NCBI GenBank assembly: GCA_964467915.1
Contig: CAYXSW010000003.1
Span: forward strand, 1 to 64,000
Length of the DNA: 64,000 nucleotides
From: MED-G16 sp964467915
GTDB taxonomy: Bacteria > Bacteroidota > Bacteroidia > Cytophagales > MED-G16
Direction: 5' to 3'
Shown here: positions 34,321 to 43,841 of the stretch, one piece after another
How the letters are laid out: every line of letters begins with the position of its first letter
Position numbering within the stretch: position 1 is the stretch's first letter
Translations under genes and position numbers: made by a program
The notes under the pieces: generated by a model
Seen by the model: the letters and a program-made list of their open reading frames with translations, nothing else
What the model was told of the DNA's origin: nothing
Database searches by the model: none

Positions 34321-35898
34321 ATGTCAAATATTAGACCTGATGAGGTTTCTTCAATAATAAGAGACCAACTATCAAATTTCAAATCAGAATCAGAATTAGA
34401 AGAAGTAGGCACCATTTTGCAGGTAGGTGATGGAGTTGCTAGAATCTATGGATTATCAAATGCTAAAGCTGGTGAACTTTTAGAGTTTGGAGGAGGAGTT
34501 AAAGGATTAGTGTTGAATTTAGAAGAAGATAATGTTGGTGCGGTTTTAATGGGGGACTCAAGTAATATTAAGGAGGGAGATACTGTAAAAAGATCAGGAG
34601 AAATTGCGTCAATAAACGTTGGAGATGGAGTCTGTGGTAGAGTTCTTGACACTTTAGGTAACCCAATTGATGGGAAGGGAGAAATTAAAGGGAAAGTTTA
34701 TTCTATGCCACTCGAAAGGAAAGCGCCTGGGGTTATTTATAGACAACCTGTAAATGAACCATTACAGACTGGAATTAAGGCAATTGATTCAATGATTCCT
34801 ATAGGAAAGGGTCAAAGAGAGTTAATTATTGGAGATAGACAAACAGGAAAAACTGCTGTAGCTATCGACACTATTTTAAATCAAAAAGAATTTTATGATA
34901 AAGGGGAACCGGTTTATTGTATTTATGTTGCTTGCGGTCAAAAAGCGTCTACAGTTGCTCAGGTAACTAAGATATTAGAAAAAAACGGAGCTTTACCTTA
35001 CACAACTGTTGTATCTTCACCATCTTCTACTCCAGCTCCAATGCAATTTTTTGCGCCTTTTGCTGGCGCTGCTATTGGTGAGTATTTTAGAGATACAGGT
35101 CGTCCGGCATTGGTAATTTTTGATGATTTATCAAAACAAGCTGTTTCATATAGAGAGGTGTCTCTTCTTCTAAGAAGACCTCCAGGAAGAGAAGCATACC
35201 CGGGAGATGTGTTTTATTTACATTCTAGACTCCTTGAAAGATCAGCTAAAATAATAAACGATGATAAACTTGCATCTGAGATGAATGATTTACCAGATTC
35301 ACTTAAAAGTCAAGTGAAAGGAGGAGGTTCATTAACGGCATTACCTATTATTGAAACTCAAGAAGGAGACGTTTCTGCATATATACCAACCAATGTAATT
35401 TCAATTACAGATGGTCAGATATTTTTAGAGTCTAACTTATTTAATTCAGGAATAAGACCTGCAATTAATGTAGGGATTTCGGTTTCTAGAGTAGGAGGTT
35501 CTGCCCAAATTAAATCTATGAAGAAGATTGCGGGTACATTAAAATTAGATCAGGCCGCATTTAGAGAACTAGAGGCTTTTTCTAAGTTTGGATCTGATCT
35601 TGATGCTGCAACACAATTAATTATTGATAGAGGTCAAATTAACCAAGAAATTTTAAAACAACCTCAGTATTCTCCTCTGAGAGTTGAGGAACAAGTTGCC
35701 GTGATTTATTGTTCATCAAATGGTTTTTTTGATGGTGTGGATTTAAGTAAAATATCAAAACTTGAAGAAGAATTTTTACAGTATGTTAATTCAAAGTGTA
35801 AAAAAGTTTTAGATGAATTAGTAAGAGGGGAATTAAAAGACAAAAGTTTAAAAATACTTGAAGATTCCGCAAGAGAAATTGCTAAAAATTATAAATAG
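34321..35898 (+). CDS. atpA: ATP synthase F1 subunit alpha
   Basis: This is the non-catalytic nucleotide-binding subunit of F1. The P-loop GDRQTGKTA is at residues 171-179. The conserved ALVIFDDLSKQAVSYRE and VGISVSRVGGSAQ segments follow; the latter holds the Arg that reaches the catalytic site. Length 525 is typical. It is 6 bases before atpG. The catalytic beta subunit (atpD) and epsilon (atpC) are not in the window, which is usual in Bacteroidota where they form a separate locus. Confidence 0.97.
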   Translation: MSNIRPDEVSSIIRDQLSNFKSESELEEVGTILQVGDGVARIYGLSNAKAGELLEFGGGVKGLVLNLEEDNVGAVLMGDSSNIKEGDTVKRSGEIASINVGDGVCGRVLDTLGNPIDGKGEIKGKVYSMPLERKAPGVIYRQPVNEPLQTGIKAIDSMIPIGKGQRELIIGDRQTGKTAVAIDTILNQKEFYDKGEPVYCIYVACGQKASTVAQVTKILEKNGALPYTTVVSSPSSTPAPMQFFAPFAGAAIGEYFRDTGRPALVIFDDLSKQAVSYREVSLLLRRPPGREAYPGDVFYLHSRLLERSAKIINDDKLASEMNDLPDSLKSQVKGGGSLTALPIIETQEGDVSAYIPTNVISITDGQIFLESNLFNSGIRPAINVGISVSRVGGSAQIKSMKKIAGTLKLDQAAFRELEAFSKFGSDLDAATQLIIDRGQINQEILKQPQYSPLRVEEQVAVIYCSSNGFFDGVDLSKISKLEEEFLQYVNSKCKKVLDELVRGELKDKSLKILEDSAREIAKNYK

Positions 35899-35904
35899 TA
35901 TTCT

Positions 35905-36756
35905 ATGCCTAGCATAAAAGAAGTAAAAAACAGAATAGGGTCTGTAAAGTCAACTCAGCAACTTACTAAGGCTATGAAAATGGTTGCGGCGGCCAAGTTA
36001 AAAAAGGCACAAGATAAAGTGCTTCAATTAAGACCTTATTCTAGAAAGCTAAACGAAATACTTTCTAATTTATCAGGCTCTGTTAATAACGATCTGTTTT
36101 TTGAAAAAGAAGTAAATAATGTGCTAGTAGTCATTATTAGCTCTGACAAAGGCTTATGTGGTAGTTTTAATAGTAACCTGGTTAAACAGTTTAGGGCATA
36201 TTGTGATAATTTAAATACTAAAAATATTTCTGTTCTACCAATTGGTAAAAAAGCACATGATTTTTTTAAGAAATCTGAATACAATTTAATTTTAGATTAT
36301 TGGCAGTCATTGAATGGATTTAATTATGAAAAATCTTCTGAAATTTGTGACTTTATTATTTCTTCATTCTTAAGTTCTAAATATGATAAAGTAGCTATAA
36401 TTTATAATGAATTCAAAAATGTAGCTGTTCAAAAGAGTGTAGTAGATAATTTTTTGCCTGTTATTCCAGAAATGAATGAAAATAAAGAATTGAATAACAA
36501 TTATATTTTTGAACCTAATAAAAATAAAATTGTTAATAATTTAATTCCACAAACTTTAAAAACGCAATTTATTAAAGCGGTTTTAGAATCAAATGCTTCT
36601 GAACAGGGCTCAAGAATGACCGCAATGAGCCAGGCAACAGATAATGCTGGGGAGTTATTAAAAGAGCTAAAACTCACTTATAACAGAACAAGACAAGCCG
36701 CAATCACAAAAGAAATTTTGGAGATAGTTGGTGGTGCTGAAGCGTTAAACAATTAG
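35905..36756 (+). CDS. atpG: ATP synthase F1 subunit gamma
   Basis: Gamma is the central rotor shaft. The N-terminal helix (KEVKNRIGSVKSTQQLTKAM) and C-terminal helix (LKLTYNRTRQAAITKEILEI) are strongly conserved and pair as the coiled-coil axle; the Rossmann-like middle (LVVIISSDKGLCGSFNSNL) is also typical. Length 283 fits. It ends the ATP synthase block, with only 2 bases to the convergent GNAT gene. Confidence 0.95.
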   Translation: MPSIKEVKNRIGSVKSTQQLTKAMKMVAAAKLKKAQDKVLQLRPYSRKLNEILSNLSGSVNNDLFFEKEVNNVLVVIISSDKGLCGSFNSNLVKQFRAYCDNLNTKNISVLPIGKKAHDFFKKSEYNLILDYWQSLNGFNYEKSSEICDFIISSFLSSKYDKVAIIYNEFKNVAVQKSVVDNFLPVIPEMNENKELNNNYIFEPNKNKIVNNLIPQTLKTQFIKAVLESNASEQGSRMTAMSQATDNAGELLKELKLTYNRTRQAAITKEILEIVGGAEALNN

Positions 36757-36758
36757 TT

Positions 36759-37931
36759 TTATTTTTTAAGTATTCTCTCTACAGGGATGGACCTATCAAA
36801 ATTGTATCTATAGGTGTGGTGAATCTTTGAAGGTTTAATTTCATTAGTAGCCTGAACTTGAGTCGCTACCCTAATCATAGCTTGATTAAAATCTGGAATC
36901 CAGTTCAGTTCCATATCTGTGTATGCTAACTCTTTTTGAATTGTGTTACTACTTGCCATAATTAGCGCACCATCAACACCCTTGCCTTGGTGTTTAGGGA
37001 CAATACCAAAAACTAATCCTATAATTTTTTTACATGATTTTTTTATTTTTAAATGATAATAAGTTTTGATTTTCCCTATTAAATCTAGTTTGCCATTTAC
37101 GTGCTTAAAAATTTGATTCATCTCCGGAATACAAATAAAAAACCCTATAGGTTCCTCTTTTTCATAAGCAAACCATAGTATTTTTTCATCAAGGATTGGT
37201 TTTAATTGTTTGAATATAGACTTTGCTTGAGGTAATTTTAAAGCAGAAATACCTGGGTACTTTGCCCAAGCTTCGTTATAAATTTTCATAAAGTCTAAAA
37301 CATATTTATCTAGACGTTTCCTCTCTAACATTCTAAAATTATAATCAGGGTTTTTTAGAGCCTTATTTGCTTTATATTTTAATTTATCAGATAAAGGAGT
37401 TTTAACTTTTTTAAAGAATGTAAGTTGTTTAAATAGAATCTGAAAGCCGTAGTTCTCAAATAATCTTGGGTAGTAATCTTTCCCATAGTTTTGAAGATAA
37501 TTTGGCTCTATTTCAAAACCTTTATATAAACACCCCCACCACTTATCTCTCTCTCCAAAATTTACTGGTCCTTCCATAGAGTTGTATCCTTTTTCTTCAA
37601 GCCAGCCTTTAGCTTTATCAAATAATAAATTTGCGGCACCTTGATTGTCTACACATTCAAAAAAGCCACATCCCCCAACTTTTAAACCATTTTTATCCTC
37701 TTTTTTATCGACATAAAAAGCTGCGATTCTTCCGATAACTTTGCCATTATCTTTTAAAAGCCAACGAACAACATCACCTTTTCTAAACGCTTTATTTTTG
37801 TTTTTGTTAAATATAGCATCAATATCTTTATCTAGCGGTCTGATCCAGTTTTTCTCGTCTTTATAAATCTCAACAGGGACCTTTATAAAGGTTTTTTTGT
37901 CTTGTTTTGACTCAACTTTAACAATATTCAT
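36759..37931 (-). CDS. GNAT/YghO-like N-acetyltransferase family protein
   Basis: This 390-residue protein has a family N-terminus (VPVEIYKDEKNWIRPL) and an acetyltransferase-like core (VIGRIAAFYVDKK, GCGFFECVDNQGAANLLFDKAKGWL). The GPVNFGERDKWWGCL segment is characteristic of the YghO-type group, which is often mislabelled GTP cyclohydrolase. A second GNAT-like half includes GIVPKHQGKGVDGALIM, the acetyl-CoA binding pattern. The substrate is unknown. It is a single gene, convergent with atpG and divergent from oadG; the 92-base divergent region contains an AT-only 16-base palindrome (37947-37962). Confidence 0.75.
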   Translation of the reverse strand: MNIVKVESKQDKKTFIKVPVEIYKDEKNWIRPLDKDIDAIFNKNKNKAFRKGDVVRWLLKDNGKVIGRIAAFYVDKKEDKNGLKVGGCGFFECVDNQGAANLLFDKAKGWLEEKGYNSMEGPVNFGERDKWWGCLYKGFEIEPNYLQNYGKDYYPRLFENYGFQILFKQLTFFKKVKTPLSDKLKYKANKALKNPDYNFRMLERKRLDKYVLDFMKIYNEAWAKYPGISALKLPQAKSIFKQLKPILDEKILWFAYEKEEPIGFFICIPEMNQIFKHVNGKLDLIGKIKTYYHLKIKKSCKKIIGLVFGIVPKHQGKGVDGALIMASSNTIQKELAYTDMELNWIPDFNQAMIRVATQVQATNEIKPSKIHHTYRYNFDRSIPVERILKK

Positions 37932-38023
37932 TTATATAGAAATACTCTTTTATTAATAAAAGTTTCAATAATTTAGTTCATATTTTTACTAACTAACACA
38001 AACCCCAAAAATATTTTTATTAA

Positions 38024-38260
38024 ATGGAAAATGATTCAAATTTGACAGTGCTTATTAACATTCTAATCAACGGAATGCTCACGGTGTTTTTTGTGTTATT
38101 TTTTGTCTTTTTTTTAGGAAAAATAATAATAAAATATTTTGAGTTTTTTTCAATTGAGAAAAACAATGAGAATAATGATACTGAACAAATTATAAATGAA
38201 AAAATTCAAAAGATTTCTAATGGTAAAGGGAAAGTCTTGAGTTACAAAAAACTAGATTAA
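38024..38260 (+). CDS. oadG: Oxaloacetate decarboxylase gamma-like subunit
   Basis: This small protein (78 residues) has one membrane helix (LTVFFVLFFVFFLGKIIIKYF) and a polar tail, the architecture of OadG, which anchors and assembles the Na+-pumping decarboxylase. Sequence conservation in this family is low, so the call depends on position: it is 2 bases before the alpha subunit and in the gamma-alpha-beta order used by many Bacteroidota. Confidence 0.8.
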   Translation: MENDSNLTVLINILINGMLTVFFVLFFVFFLGKIIIKYFEFFSIEKNNENNDTEQIINEKIQKISNGKGKVLSYKKLD

Positions 38261-38262
38261 AG

Positions 38263-40086
38263 ATGTCTAAGGAAGTTAAACTTTGTCTGGTGTATAGAGA
38301 TATGTGGCAATCTTCTGGAAAGTATATGCCAAATGCTAGTCAATTAGTTAAAGTAGCTGAACCAATCATTAGTATGGGTTGTTGGGATCGAATTGAAACT
38401 AATGGAGGAGGTTTTGAACAAATTCAACTCCTTGCAGGGGAAAACCCAAATGATGCTGTTAGGAAATGGACTAAACCATTTAATAAAGCGGGAATTCAGA
38501 CTCAGATGTTAGAGCGGGGATTAAATGCTTTAAGCATGTTTCCTGTATCAAAAGACGTTAGAAAGTTAATGTTTACTGTAAAAAAAAAGCAGGGAACTGA
38601 CATCGCAAGATCTTTCGACGGATTAAATGATATAAGAAACTTAAGATTGTCAATAGATTACGCAAAAGATGCGGGAATGATTTCTCAGTCTTGTTTATGT
38701 ATAACTCATTCGGAAATTCATACAGTAGAATATTATATCAACTTAGCTAAGCAGCTAATAGATTTAGGTACCGATGAAATTGCAATTAAAGATATGGCTG
38801 GAATAGGAAGACCATCATCTTTAGGCAAAATAGTAAAAGGGATTAAAAAGTATAATCAAAATGTTATAATTCAATACCATGGCCACTCTGGCCCTGGATT
38901 CTCCGTCGCGTCTTCTTTAGAAGTTGCAAGAGCAGGGGCTGATATAATTGATGTTTCGATGGAGCCACTTTCTTGGGGAACTACTCACGCTGATTTATTA
39001 ACAATTTATGAAGTCCTAAAAGATGATGGATTTTTGATAAAAGACTTTGATAGAAAATCTTATATGGAAGTAAAAAAAATAACACAAGAATATATAGATG
39101 AATTTTTAGGTTATTATATCAACCCAAAAAACAGACTAATGAATTCATTATTGATAGATTCAGGTCTTCCGGGTGGGATGATGGGCAGTTTAATGAATGA
39201 TTTAGAGAATAGTCATAAAAGTATTAATAAGTGGCTTAAAAAAAACAATAAAAAAGAAATTACTATTGATAACCTGTTTTCAAAATTACTAGATGAGGTT
39301 AATTTTATTTGGCCAATTCTAGGTTATCCACCATTAGTTACACCCTATAGTCAATACGTAAAGAATGTAGCTATTGTAAATGTTTTAAATAATATTAAAG
39401 GCAAAAATAGATGGAGTTTAATAGATGATAATACATGGGACATGCTGCTTGGAAAATCAGGTCAACTTCCTGGTGAATTAGGAAATGAAATTATAGAATT
39501 ATCTAAAAAATTAAATAAAACTTTTTATAATGGTGAGCCTCAAGACTTAGTTAGAGATGTTCTTGATAAAAACAGAAAAGAGATGGAAGAAAATGGATGG
39601 GAACCTGGTAAAGACGAAGAAGAATTATTAGAATTTTCTTTACACAAAACTCAATACATAGATTTTAAATCTGGCAAAGCAAAAAGAAATTTCGACAAAG
39701 ATGTTTTAAGAAAAAAATCAGATAAAAAACATGACCATATTCCAACATTTCCAAATCCTAAAATTGTTGAAATTTTAGAAATAAATAACGAGAAATATGA
39801 AGTCGAATATAAAATAGAAAATGATGAGTCCTCTCATAATGATGTTCATGGAAATGGAGAAAAAATGTTGTCACCAATTGAAGGAAGAATTTTTTTAACA
39901 AAAGAATCTAATGATATTCCTATTAAAGTTAATGATGTTGTTAATAAAGGTGACGTATTATGTTACATTGAGTCTATGAAAGTAATTAATGCCATAAAAT
40001 CAGAATACTCAGGAAAGGTAGTCAAGATTTGCTTTAATGAAGGGGATGATGTATTTGATGATGATATTTTATTTATTATAAATTAG
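38263..40086 (+). CDS. oadA: Biotin-dependent oxaloacetate decarboxylase-type alpha subunit
   Basis: This 607-residue carboxyltransferase transfers CO2 to biotin. The pyruvate carboxylase/HMGL-like barrel keeps the metal ligands: Asp13 (YRDMWQSS), Lys176 (AIKDMAG, the likely carbamylated Lys), His206 and His208 (YHGHSG). A C-terminal biotinyl domain has the biotinylated Lys573 in ESMKV, where AMKM is commoner. The usual RDAHQS is changed to RDMWQS, so the barrel is of a divergent Bacteroidota type; the substrate may be oxaloacetate or a related acyl compound such as methylmalonyl-CoA. Flanked by oadG and oadB. Confidence 0.88.
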   Translation: MSKEVKLCLVYRDMWQSSGKYMPNASQLVKVAEPIISMGCWDRIETNGGGFEQIQLLAGENPNDAVRKWTKPFNKAGIQTQMLERGLNALSMFPVSKDVRKLMFTVKKKQGTDIARSFDGLNDIRNLRLSIDYAKDAGMISQSCLCITHSEIHTVEYYINLAKQLIDLGTDEIAIKDMAGIGRPSSLGKIVKGIKKYNQNVIIQYHGHSGPGFSVASSLEVARAGADIIDVSMEPLSWGTTHADLLTIYEVLKDDGFLIKDFDRKSYMEVKKITQEYIDEFLGYYINPKNRLMNSLLIDSGLPGGMMGSLMNDLENSHKSINKWLKKNNKKEITIDNLFSKLLDEVNFIWPILGYPPLVTPYSQYVKNVAIVNVLNNIKGKNRWSLIDDNTWDMLLGKSGQLPGELGNEIIELSKKLNKTFYNGEPQDLVRDVLDKNRKEMEENGWEPGKDEEELLEFSLHKTQYIDFKSGKAKRNFDKDVLRKKSDKKHDHIPTFPNPKIVEILEINNEKYEVEYKIENDESSHNDVHGNGEKMLSPIEGRIFLTKESNDIPIKVNDVVNKGDVLCYIESMKVINAIKSEYSGKVVKICFNEGDDVFDDDILFIIN

Positions 40087-40090
40087 TATT

Positions 40091-41281
40091 ATGGAAATTT
40101 TTCAAAAAATAATTGAGATGACAAGTTATAATGAACTTATAAATCAACCCAGTCATCTTATAATGATATTCATTGCTGCTTTCTTGCTTTATTTAGGTAT
40201 AGTTAAAAAATATGAGCCTCTTCTTCTAGTTCCAATTGCTTTCGGTGTTTTAATTTCTAATATTCCTGGTTCTAATTTAGGAGTTGTTGAATTAGACGAG
40301 TCTATTGGTTTAATTAAAATAGCTCAAGAGTATGGGATAATTAATTTCTTATATTATTCATTGATTAAAACGGGTTTTTTGCCGCCATTAATTTTTATGG
40401 GAGTAGGAGCTTTAACAGACTTCGGCCCTATGTTAAAAAACCTAAGGCTTGTGTTTTTTGGTGCGGCTGCCCAAATTGGAATTTTTTCTGTTTTAATTAT
40501 TGCGTCTGTACTTGGTTTTACCAATCAAGAAGCTGCTTCTCTTGCAATTATTGGTGGCGCTGATGGACCGACGGCTATCTATACATCAATAATCTTAGCG
40601 CCTCATCTTCTGGCCCCTATTGCAATAGCTGCTTATTCTTATATGGCATTGGTCCCGGTAATTATTCCTTTTATAGTAAAATTTACGGTTTCTAAAAGAG
40701 AGATTTTAATTAATATGAAAGAACAAGATGAAATAAATCCAAGTAATAGTGAAATAAAAAACTTAGATACAATAAAAATTATATTCCCTGTTTTAATGAC
40801 CCTTGTGGTTTCTTTAATTGTTCCTTCATCAACACCTTTAATAGGCTTTTTAATGTTTGGCAACTTGATAAAAGAAATTGGCTCAAGTACTTCTAGATTA
40901 TCTAAGGCAGCATCTGACAATATTTTAAATACAAGTACTGTATTTCTTGGCTTATCAATTGGAGCCACGATGACTCCAGTCTCATTCTTAAATATTCAAA
41001 CTTTAGGTATTATAATAGGGGGCTTGTTGGCTTTTATTATTTCAATTACAGGAGGAATCTTTGCTGTCAAATTATTTAATTTATTTACAAAGAAAAAAAT
41101 TAATCCATTGATCGGAGCTACAGGGTTAAGCGCTGTGCCTATGGCTAGTAGGGTTGCAAATGATATTGCACTTAAATATGATCCAAATAATCATTTGATG
41201 CATTATGCAATGGCTAGTAATATATCTGGAGTTATTGGGTCAGCTGTAGCTGCTGGAGTTTTAATCTCTTTCTTAGGTTAA
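40091..41281 (+). CDS. oadB: Na+-transporting decarboxylase beta subunit
   Basis: OadB is the membrane subunit that decarboxylates carboxybiotin and pumps Na+. Length 396, with about ten hydrophobic helices. The motifs GGADGPTAIYTS and GATGLSAVPMASRVA carry the conserved residues of the ion path (Asp in GGADGPT). GVGALTDFGPML near residue 105 is also typical. It ends the oadGAB operon, one base before the convergent LOG gene. Together with NhaD (55264-56688) it points to a sodium cycle. Confidence 0.93.
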   Translation: MEIFQKIIEMTSYNELINQPSHLIMIFIAAFLLYLGIVKKYEPLLLVPIAFGVLISNIPGSNLGVVELDESIGLIKIAQEYGIINFLYYSLIKTGFLPPLIFMGVGALTDFGPMLKNLRLVFFGAAAQIGIFSVLIIASVLGFTNQEAASLAIIGGADGPTAIYTSIILAPHLLAPIAIAAYSYMALVPVIIPFIVKFTVSKREILINMKEQDEINPSNSEIKNLDTIKIIFPVLMTLVVSLIVPSSTPLIGFLMFGNLIKEIGSSTSRLSKAASDNILNTSTVFLGLSIGATMTPVSFLNIQTLGIIIGGLLAFIISITGGIFAVKLFNLFTKKKINPLIGATGLSAVPMASRVANDIALKYDPNNHLMHYAMASNISGVIGSAVAAGVLISFLG

Positions 41282-41282
41282 G

Positions 41283-41819
41283 CTAAAGATATTTCCTAAG
41301 ATCTTCTATTTTAGTGATTGTGATAATTTCTTTGAAAATATCTGTATATAAAAAATTATTAATTTTCATAATCTCAAACTGTTTAAATAAAAAATCATAG
41401 TAACCGTCAATATTTATTACAAAAATTTTTTTATTTTCTATACCTAAAACCTTCCATGTAACAACTTCTGCAAATTCTTCTAATGTTCCAATTCCCCCAG
41501 GAAGAACTATAAATGCATCACTTAAATCATACATTTTCTTTTTTCTTTCGTGCATATTTTCAACTATGATAAGATCTGTTATGTTTTTGTTTATTATCTC
41601 TTTAGTGGATAATACTTCTGGAATTACGCCTGTTACTTTTCCACCTAAATCAATCAACTTATTTGATATCAGTCCCATTAATCCAATACTTGCTCCACCA
41701 TAAATTAATTCTAGATTTTTGTCAAAGACTATTTTAATCATTTCGTTAACCTCTTGTTCAATTTTTGAATTATTATTTGGTTTACTTGATCCACAAAAAA
41801 CACATATTTTCTTAATCAT
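41283..41819 (-). CDS. LOG family protein (nucleotide phosphoribohydrolase-like)
   Basis: TIGR00730/LOG family, 178 residues. It carries YGGASIGLMG at 40-49 and the signature PGGIGTLEE at 107-115, which bind the nucleotide. Members cleave nucleoside 5'-monophosphates to the base and ribose-5-phosphate. Some make active cytokinins, but in bacteria the physiological substrate is usually unknown. The N-terminus MIKKICVFCGSS is standard. It is a single gene, divergent from the antiporter gene with a 46-base space. Confidence 0.92.
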   Translation of the reverse strand: MIKKICVFCGSSKPNNNSKIEQEVNEMIKIVFDKNLELIYGGASIGLMGLISNKLIDLGGKVTGVIPEVLSTKEIINKNITDLIIVENMHERKKKMYDLSDAFIVLPGGIGTLEEFAEVVTWKVLGIENKKIFVINIDGYYDFLFKQFEIMKINNFLYTDIFKEIITITKIEDLRKYL

Positions 41820-41838
41820 ATTATATAGTCTTATTTTG

Positions 41839-41846
41839 TACCTTTG
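41839..41846 (+). promoter_or_regulatory. Bacteroidota -7 promoter element
   Basis: TACCTTTG matches TAnnTTTG and lies 19 bases before the TTG start of the antiporter at 41866. It supports the TTG as the real start, since the in-frame stop at 41851 excludes anything earlier. Confidence 0.5.
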
Positions 41847-41865
41847 TATCTAAGATTGTAATCTA

Positions 41866-43809
41866 TTGGAATTTTTTAATAATTTTTCTTCTGACTCAAT
41901 ATTATTCCTAATTACATATTTTATAATATGTGTTTCTTCATTTCATTTGAGTGGCTATTTTAAAAAACTAGGCCTTCCGGCTGTAACGGGTTTAATTGTA
42001 TTAGGTGTATTAGTTGGTCCTAGCTCATTAGATATATTAGATAAAAGTGCAATTCAAAGTTTACACTTTTTGTTTGATCTTTCACTCGCTTTTATTGCTT
42101 TTGCTGCGGGATCGGAGCTTTTTTTTAAAGAGATTGAAGATAGTTTTAAAAGCATAAAGTGGAATACATTAAGTAGTATTTTTATTACTTTTTTAGTTGG
42201 ATTCTCCCTAGTGGGGATATCATTAATTTATATTCCTTTTTTTGATGAGGTTAGCACAACCATAAAAATTTATGTTTCTCTACTTTGTGCTTCTATTTTT
42301 GTAGCTAGATCTCCTGCCTCTGCTATTGCTGTCATAAATGATTTAAGGGCAAAAGGCAAATTCACCTCGACATCTATGGGTGTATTGTGCTTATCAGATT
42401 TTGGTGTCATATTACTATTTGCAATAGTATTCTCAATAATTAAGTCTGTAGACTCAGGGACTTTTCAATTCTTTAATATTATTATAATAGTTTTTGAAAT
42501 TATTATCTCAATTGCTTTGGGATTAGTTTATGGAATATTCATTAACTCCTATTTAAATATTAGTATTAAAAAGTATTTTAAATATTTTTTAATGATTTTA
42601 ATTGGGTTTTCTGCTTTCTTATTTGCTGATTATATAAGAGAAATTTCTGTAATATCATTTGATAAAGAAATAATATTTGAGCCATTACTTATTTGCATGG
42701 TGGCAGGTGTTTACATAATTAACAGAACAAACAAAAGGTTAGAATTTTTAGATTTCATTCAAGTTTCAGGTAAATACATATATGTAGTCTTTTTTACTTT
42801 AGTTGGAGCTAGTTTAGATATTCAATTAGTGCTAAATGTTTTTGAGTTCTCTTTATTGTTTTTTTTCCTTAGATTAATTTCACTTTTTATTTCCGCGTAT
42901 GTTGGCGGGACTATTGCAAAAGATGAGTTTAATTATAAAGTGTTGGGATGGACCCCACATATCACTCAGGCAGGAGTGTCTCTTGGTTTAATTCAAATTT
43001 TTCAAACAGAGTTTAGTTATTGGCCAAATGAAATTACCAGTCAGATATCTTTGATTTTGATTTCTTCTATCATAATTAGTCAGTTTATAGGCCCCACAGT
43101 TTTTAAGTGGACGCTTAATTTTTTGAAGGAAACAAATAAAAGAAAAAAAATAGTTTTATCTGAAAAGAAGAGGGTTCTTGTTTTTGGTTTAGAACCTCAA
43201 AGTATTTCACTAGCTTTAATTTTAAAGTCTCGAAATTATATAGTTGATATTATTTCTTTCGAAAAAAAACCTTCTATTAAAATCCCAAATGGCATTGGGC
43301 ATCAACTTATTAAGAGTGTAGATAAATATAACTTTGATGCTATTGATTATTTTAATTCTGATTCTGTAATTTGTTTATGTTCAGACAACTTAAATGAAGA
43401 AATATGTAATTTATCTCATTCTACATATGGGAATAAAAATCTTATTGTTAGGATTAATGATCACCTTAGGGCTGATTTCTTTTTAAATTTTAATGTAAAA
43501 ATAATTCATCCTTCTGACGCAATAATTAATCTGATAGATCAGTATGTGAAGTCTCCACAAGGGACCTCTCTTTTTTTAGGAGAGGAAAAAGATAAAGAGA
43601 TAAGAGACATTAGATTATTAAATGATAATATTTCAGGATCTTTGCTTAGAGACTTAAAACTTCCTCAAGACGTTTTAATGTTGTCAATTAAAAGAAATGA
43701 TGAGATTATACTTAGTCATGGTTATACTAGGCTCTTGAAAGATGATATAATTACTTTCATAGGGTCAGTTAATAGCCTAGATAAGTTAACATTAAGATTT
43801 GATAGTTAG
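41866..43809 (+). CDS. CPA2-family cation:proton antiporter (Kef-like) with TrkA domains
   Basis: A 647-residue protein. The N-terminal ~420 residues have about 12 membrane helices of the Na+/H+ exchanger fold (GLPAVTGLIVLGVLVGPSS, CASIFVARSPASAIAVI, LGWTPHITQAGVSLGL). The C-terminus has a TrkA-N nucleotide-binding domain (KRVLVFGLEPQSISLALIL) and a TrkA-C-like domain. It probably exports K+ or Na+ in exchange for protons under cytoplasmic nucleotide control. The only available start is TTG. It is divergent from the LOG gene and precedes glyS by 32 bases. Confidence 0.88.
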   Translation: MEFFNNFSSDSILFLITYFIICVSSFHLSGYFKKLGLPAVTGLIVLGVLVGPSSLDILDKSAIQSLHFLFDLSLAFIAFAAGSELFFKEIEDSFKSIKWNTLSSIFITFLVGFSLVGISLIYIPFFDEVSTTIKIYVSLLCASIFVARSPASAIAVINDLRAKGKFTSTSMGVLCLSDFGVILLFAIVFSIIKSVDSGTFQFFNIIIIVFEIIISIALGLVYGIFINSYLNISIKKYFKYFLMILIGFSAFLFADYIREISVISFDKEIIFEPLLICMVAGVYIINRTNKRLEFLDFIQVSGKYIYVVFFTLVGASLDIQLVLNVFEFSLLFFFLRLISLFISAYVGGTIAKDEFNYKVLGWTPHITQAGVSLGLIQIFQTEFSYWPNEITSQISLILISSIIISQFIGPTVFKWTLNFLKETNKRKKIVLSEKKRVLVFGLEPQSISLALILKSRNYIVDIISFEKKPSIKIPNGIGHQLIKSVDKYNFDAIDYFNSDSVICLCSDNLNEEICNLSHSTYGNKNLIVRINDHLRADFFLNFNVKIIHPSDAIINLIDQYVKSPQGTSLFLGEEKDKEIRDIRLLNDNISGSLLRDLKLPQDVLMLSIKRNDEIILSHGYTRLLKDDIITFIGSVNSLDKLTLRFDS

Positions 43810-43829
43810 TTTAAAAAAAATTGTAAAGG

Positions 43830-43837
43830 TATATTTG
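43830..43837 (+). promoter_or_regulatory. -7-like element almost touching the glyS start
   Basis: TATATTTG matches TAnnTTTG and ends 4 bases before the glyS ATG (43842). A start site about 7 bases downstream would fall at the ATG, implying a leaderless transcript if the element is used. It may instead be a chance match, with glyS read from the antiporter promoter. Confidence 0.3.
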
Positions 43838-43841
43838 TTGA

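Noticed and set aside
37947..37962. CTTTTATTAATAAAAG palindrome between the GNAT gene and oadG
   Set aside because: It is almost entirely A/T in an AT-rich gap, so symmetry is likely by chance; noted only in the GNAT entry.
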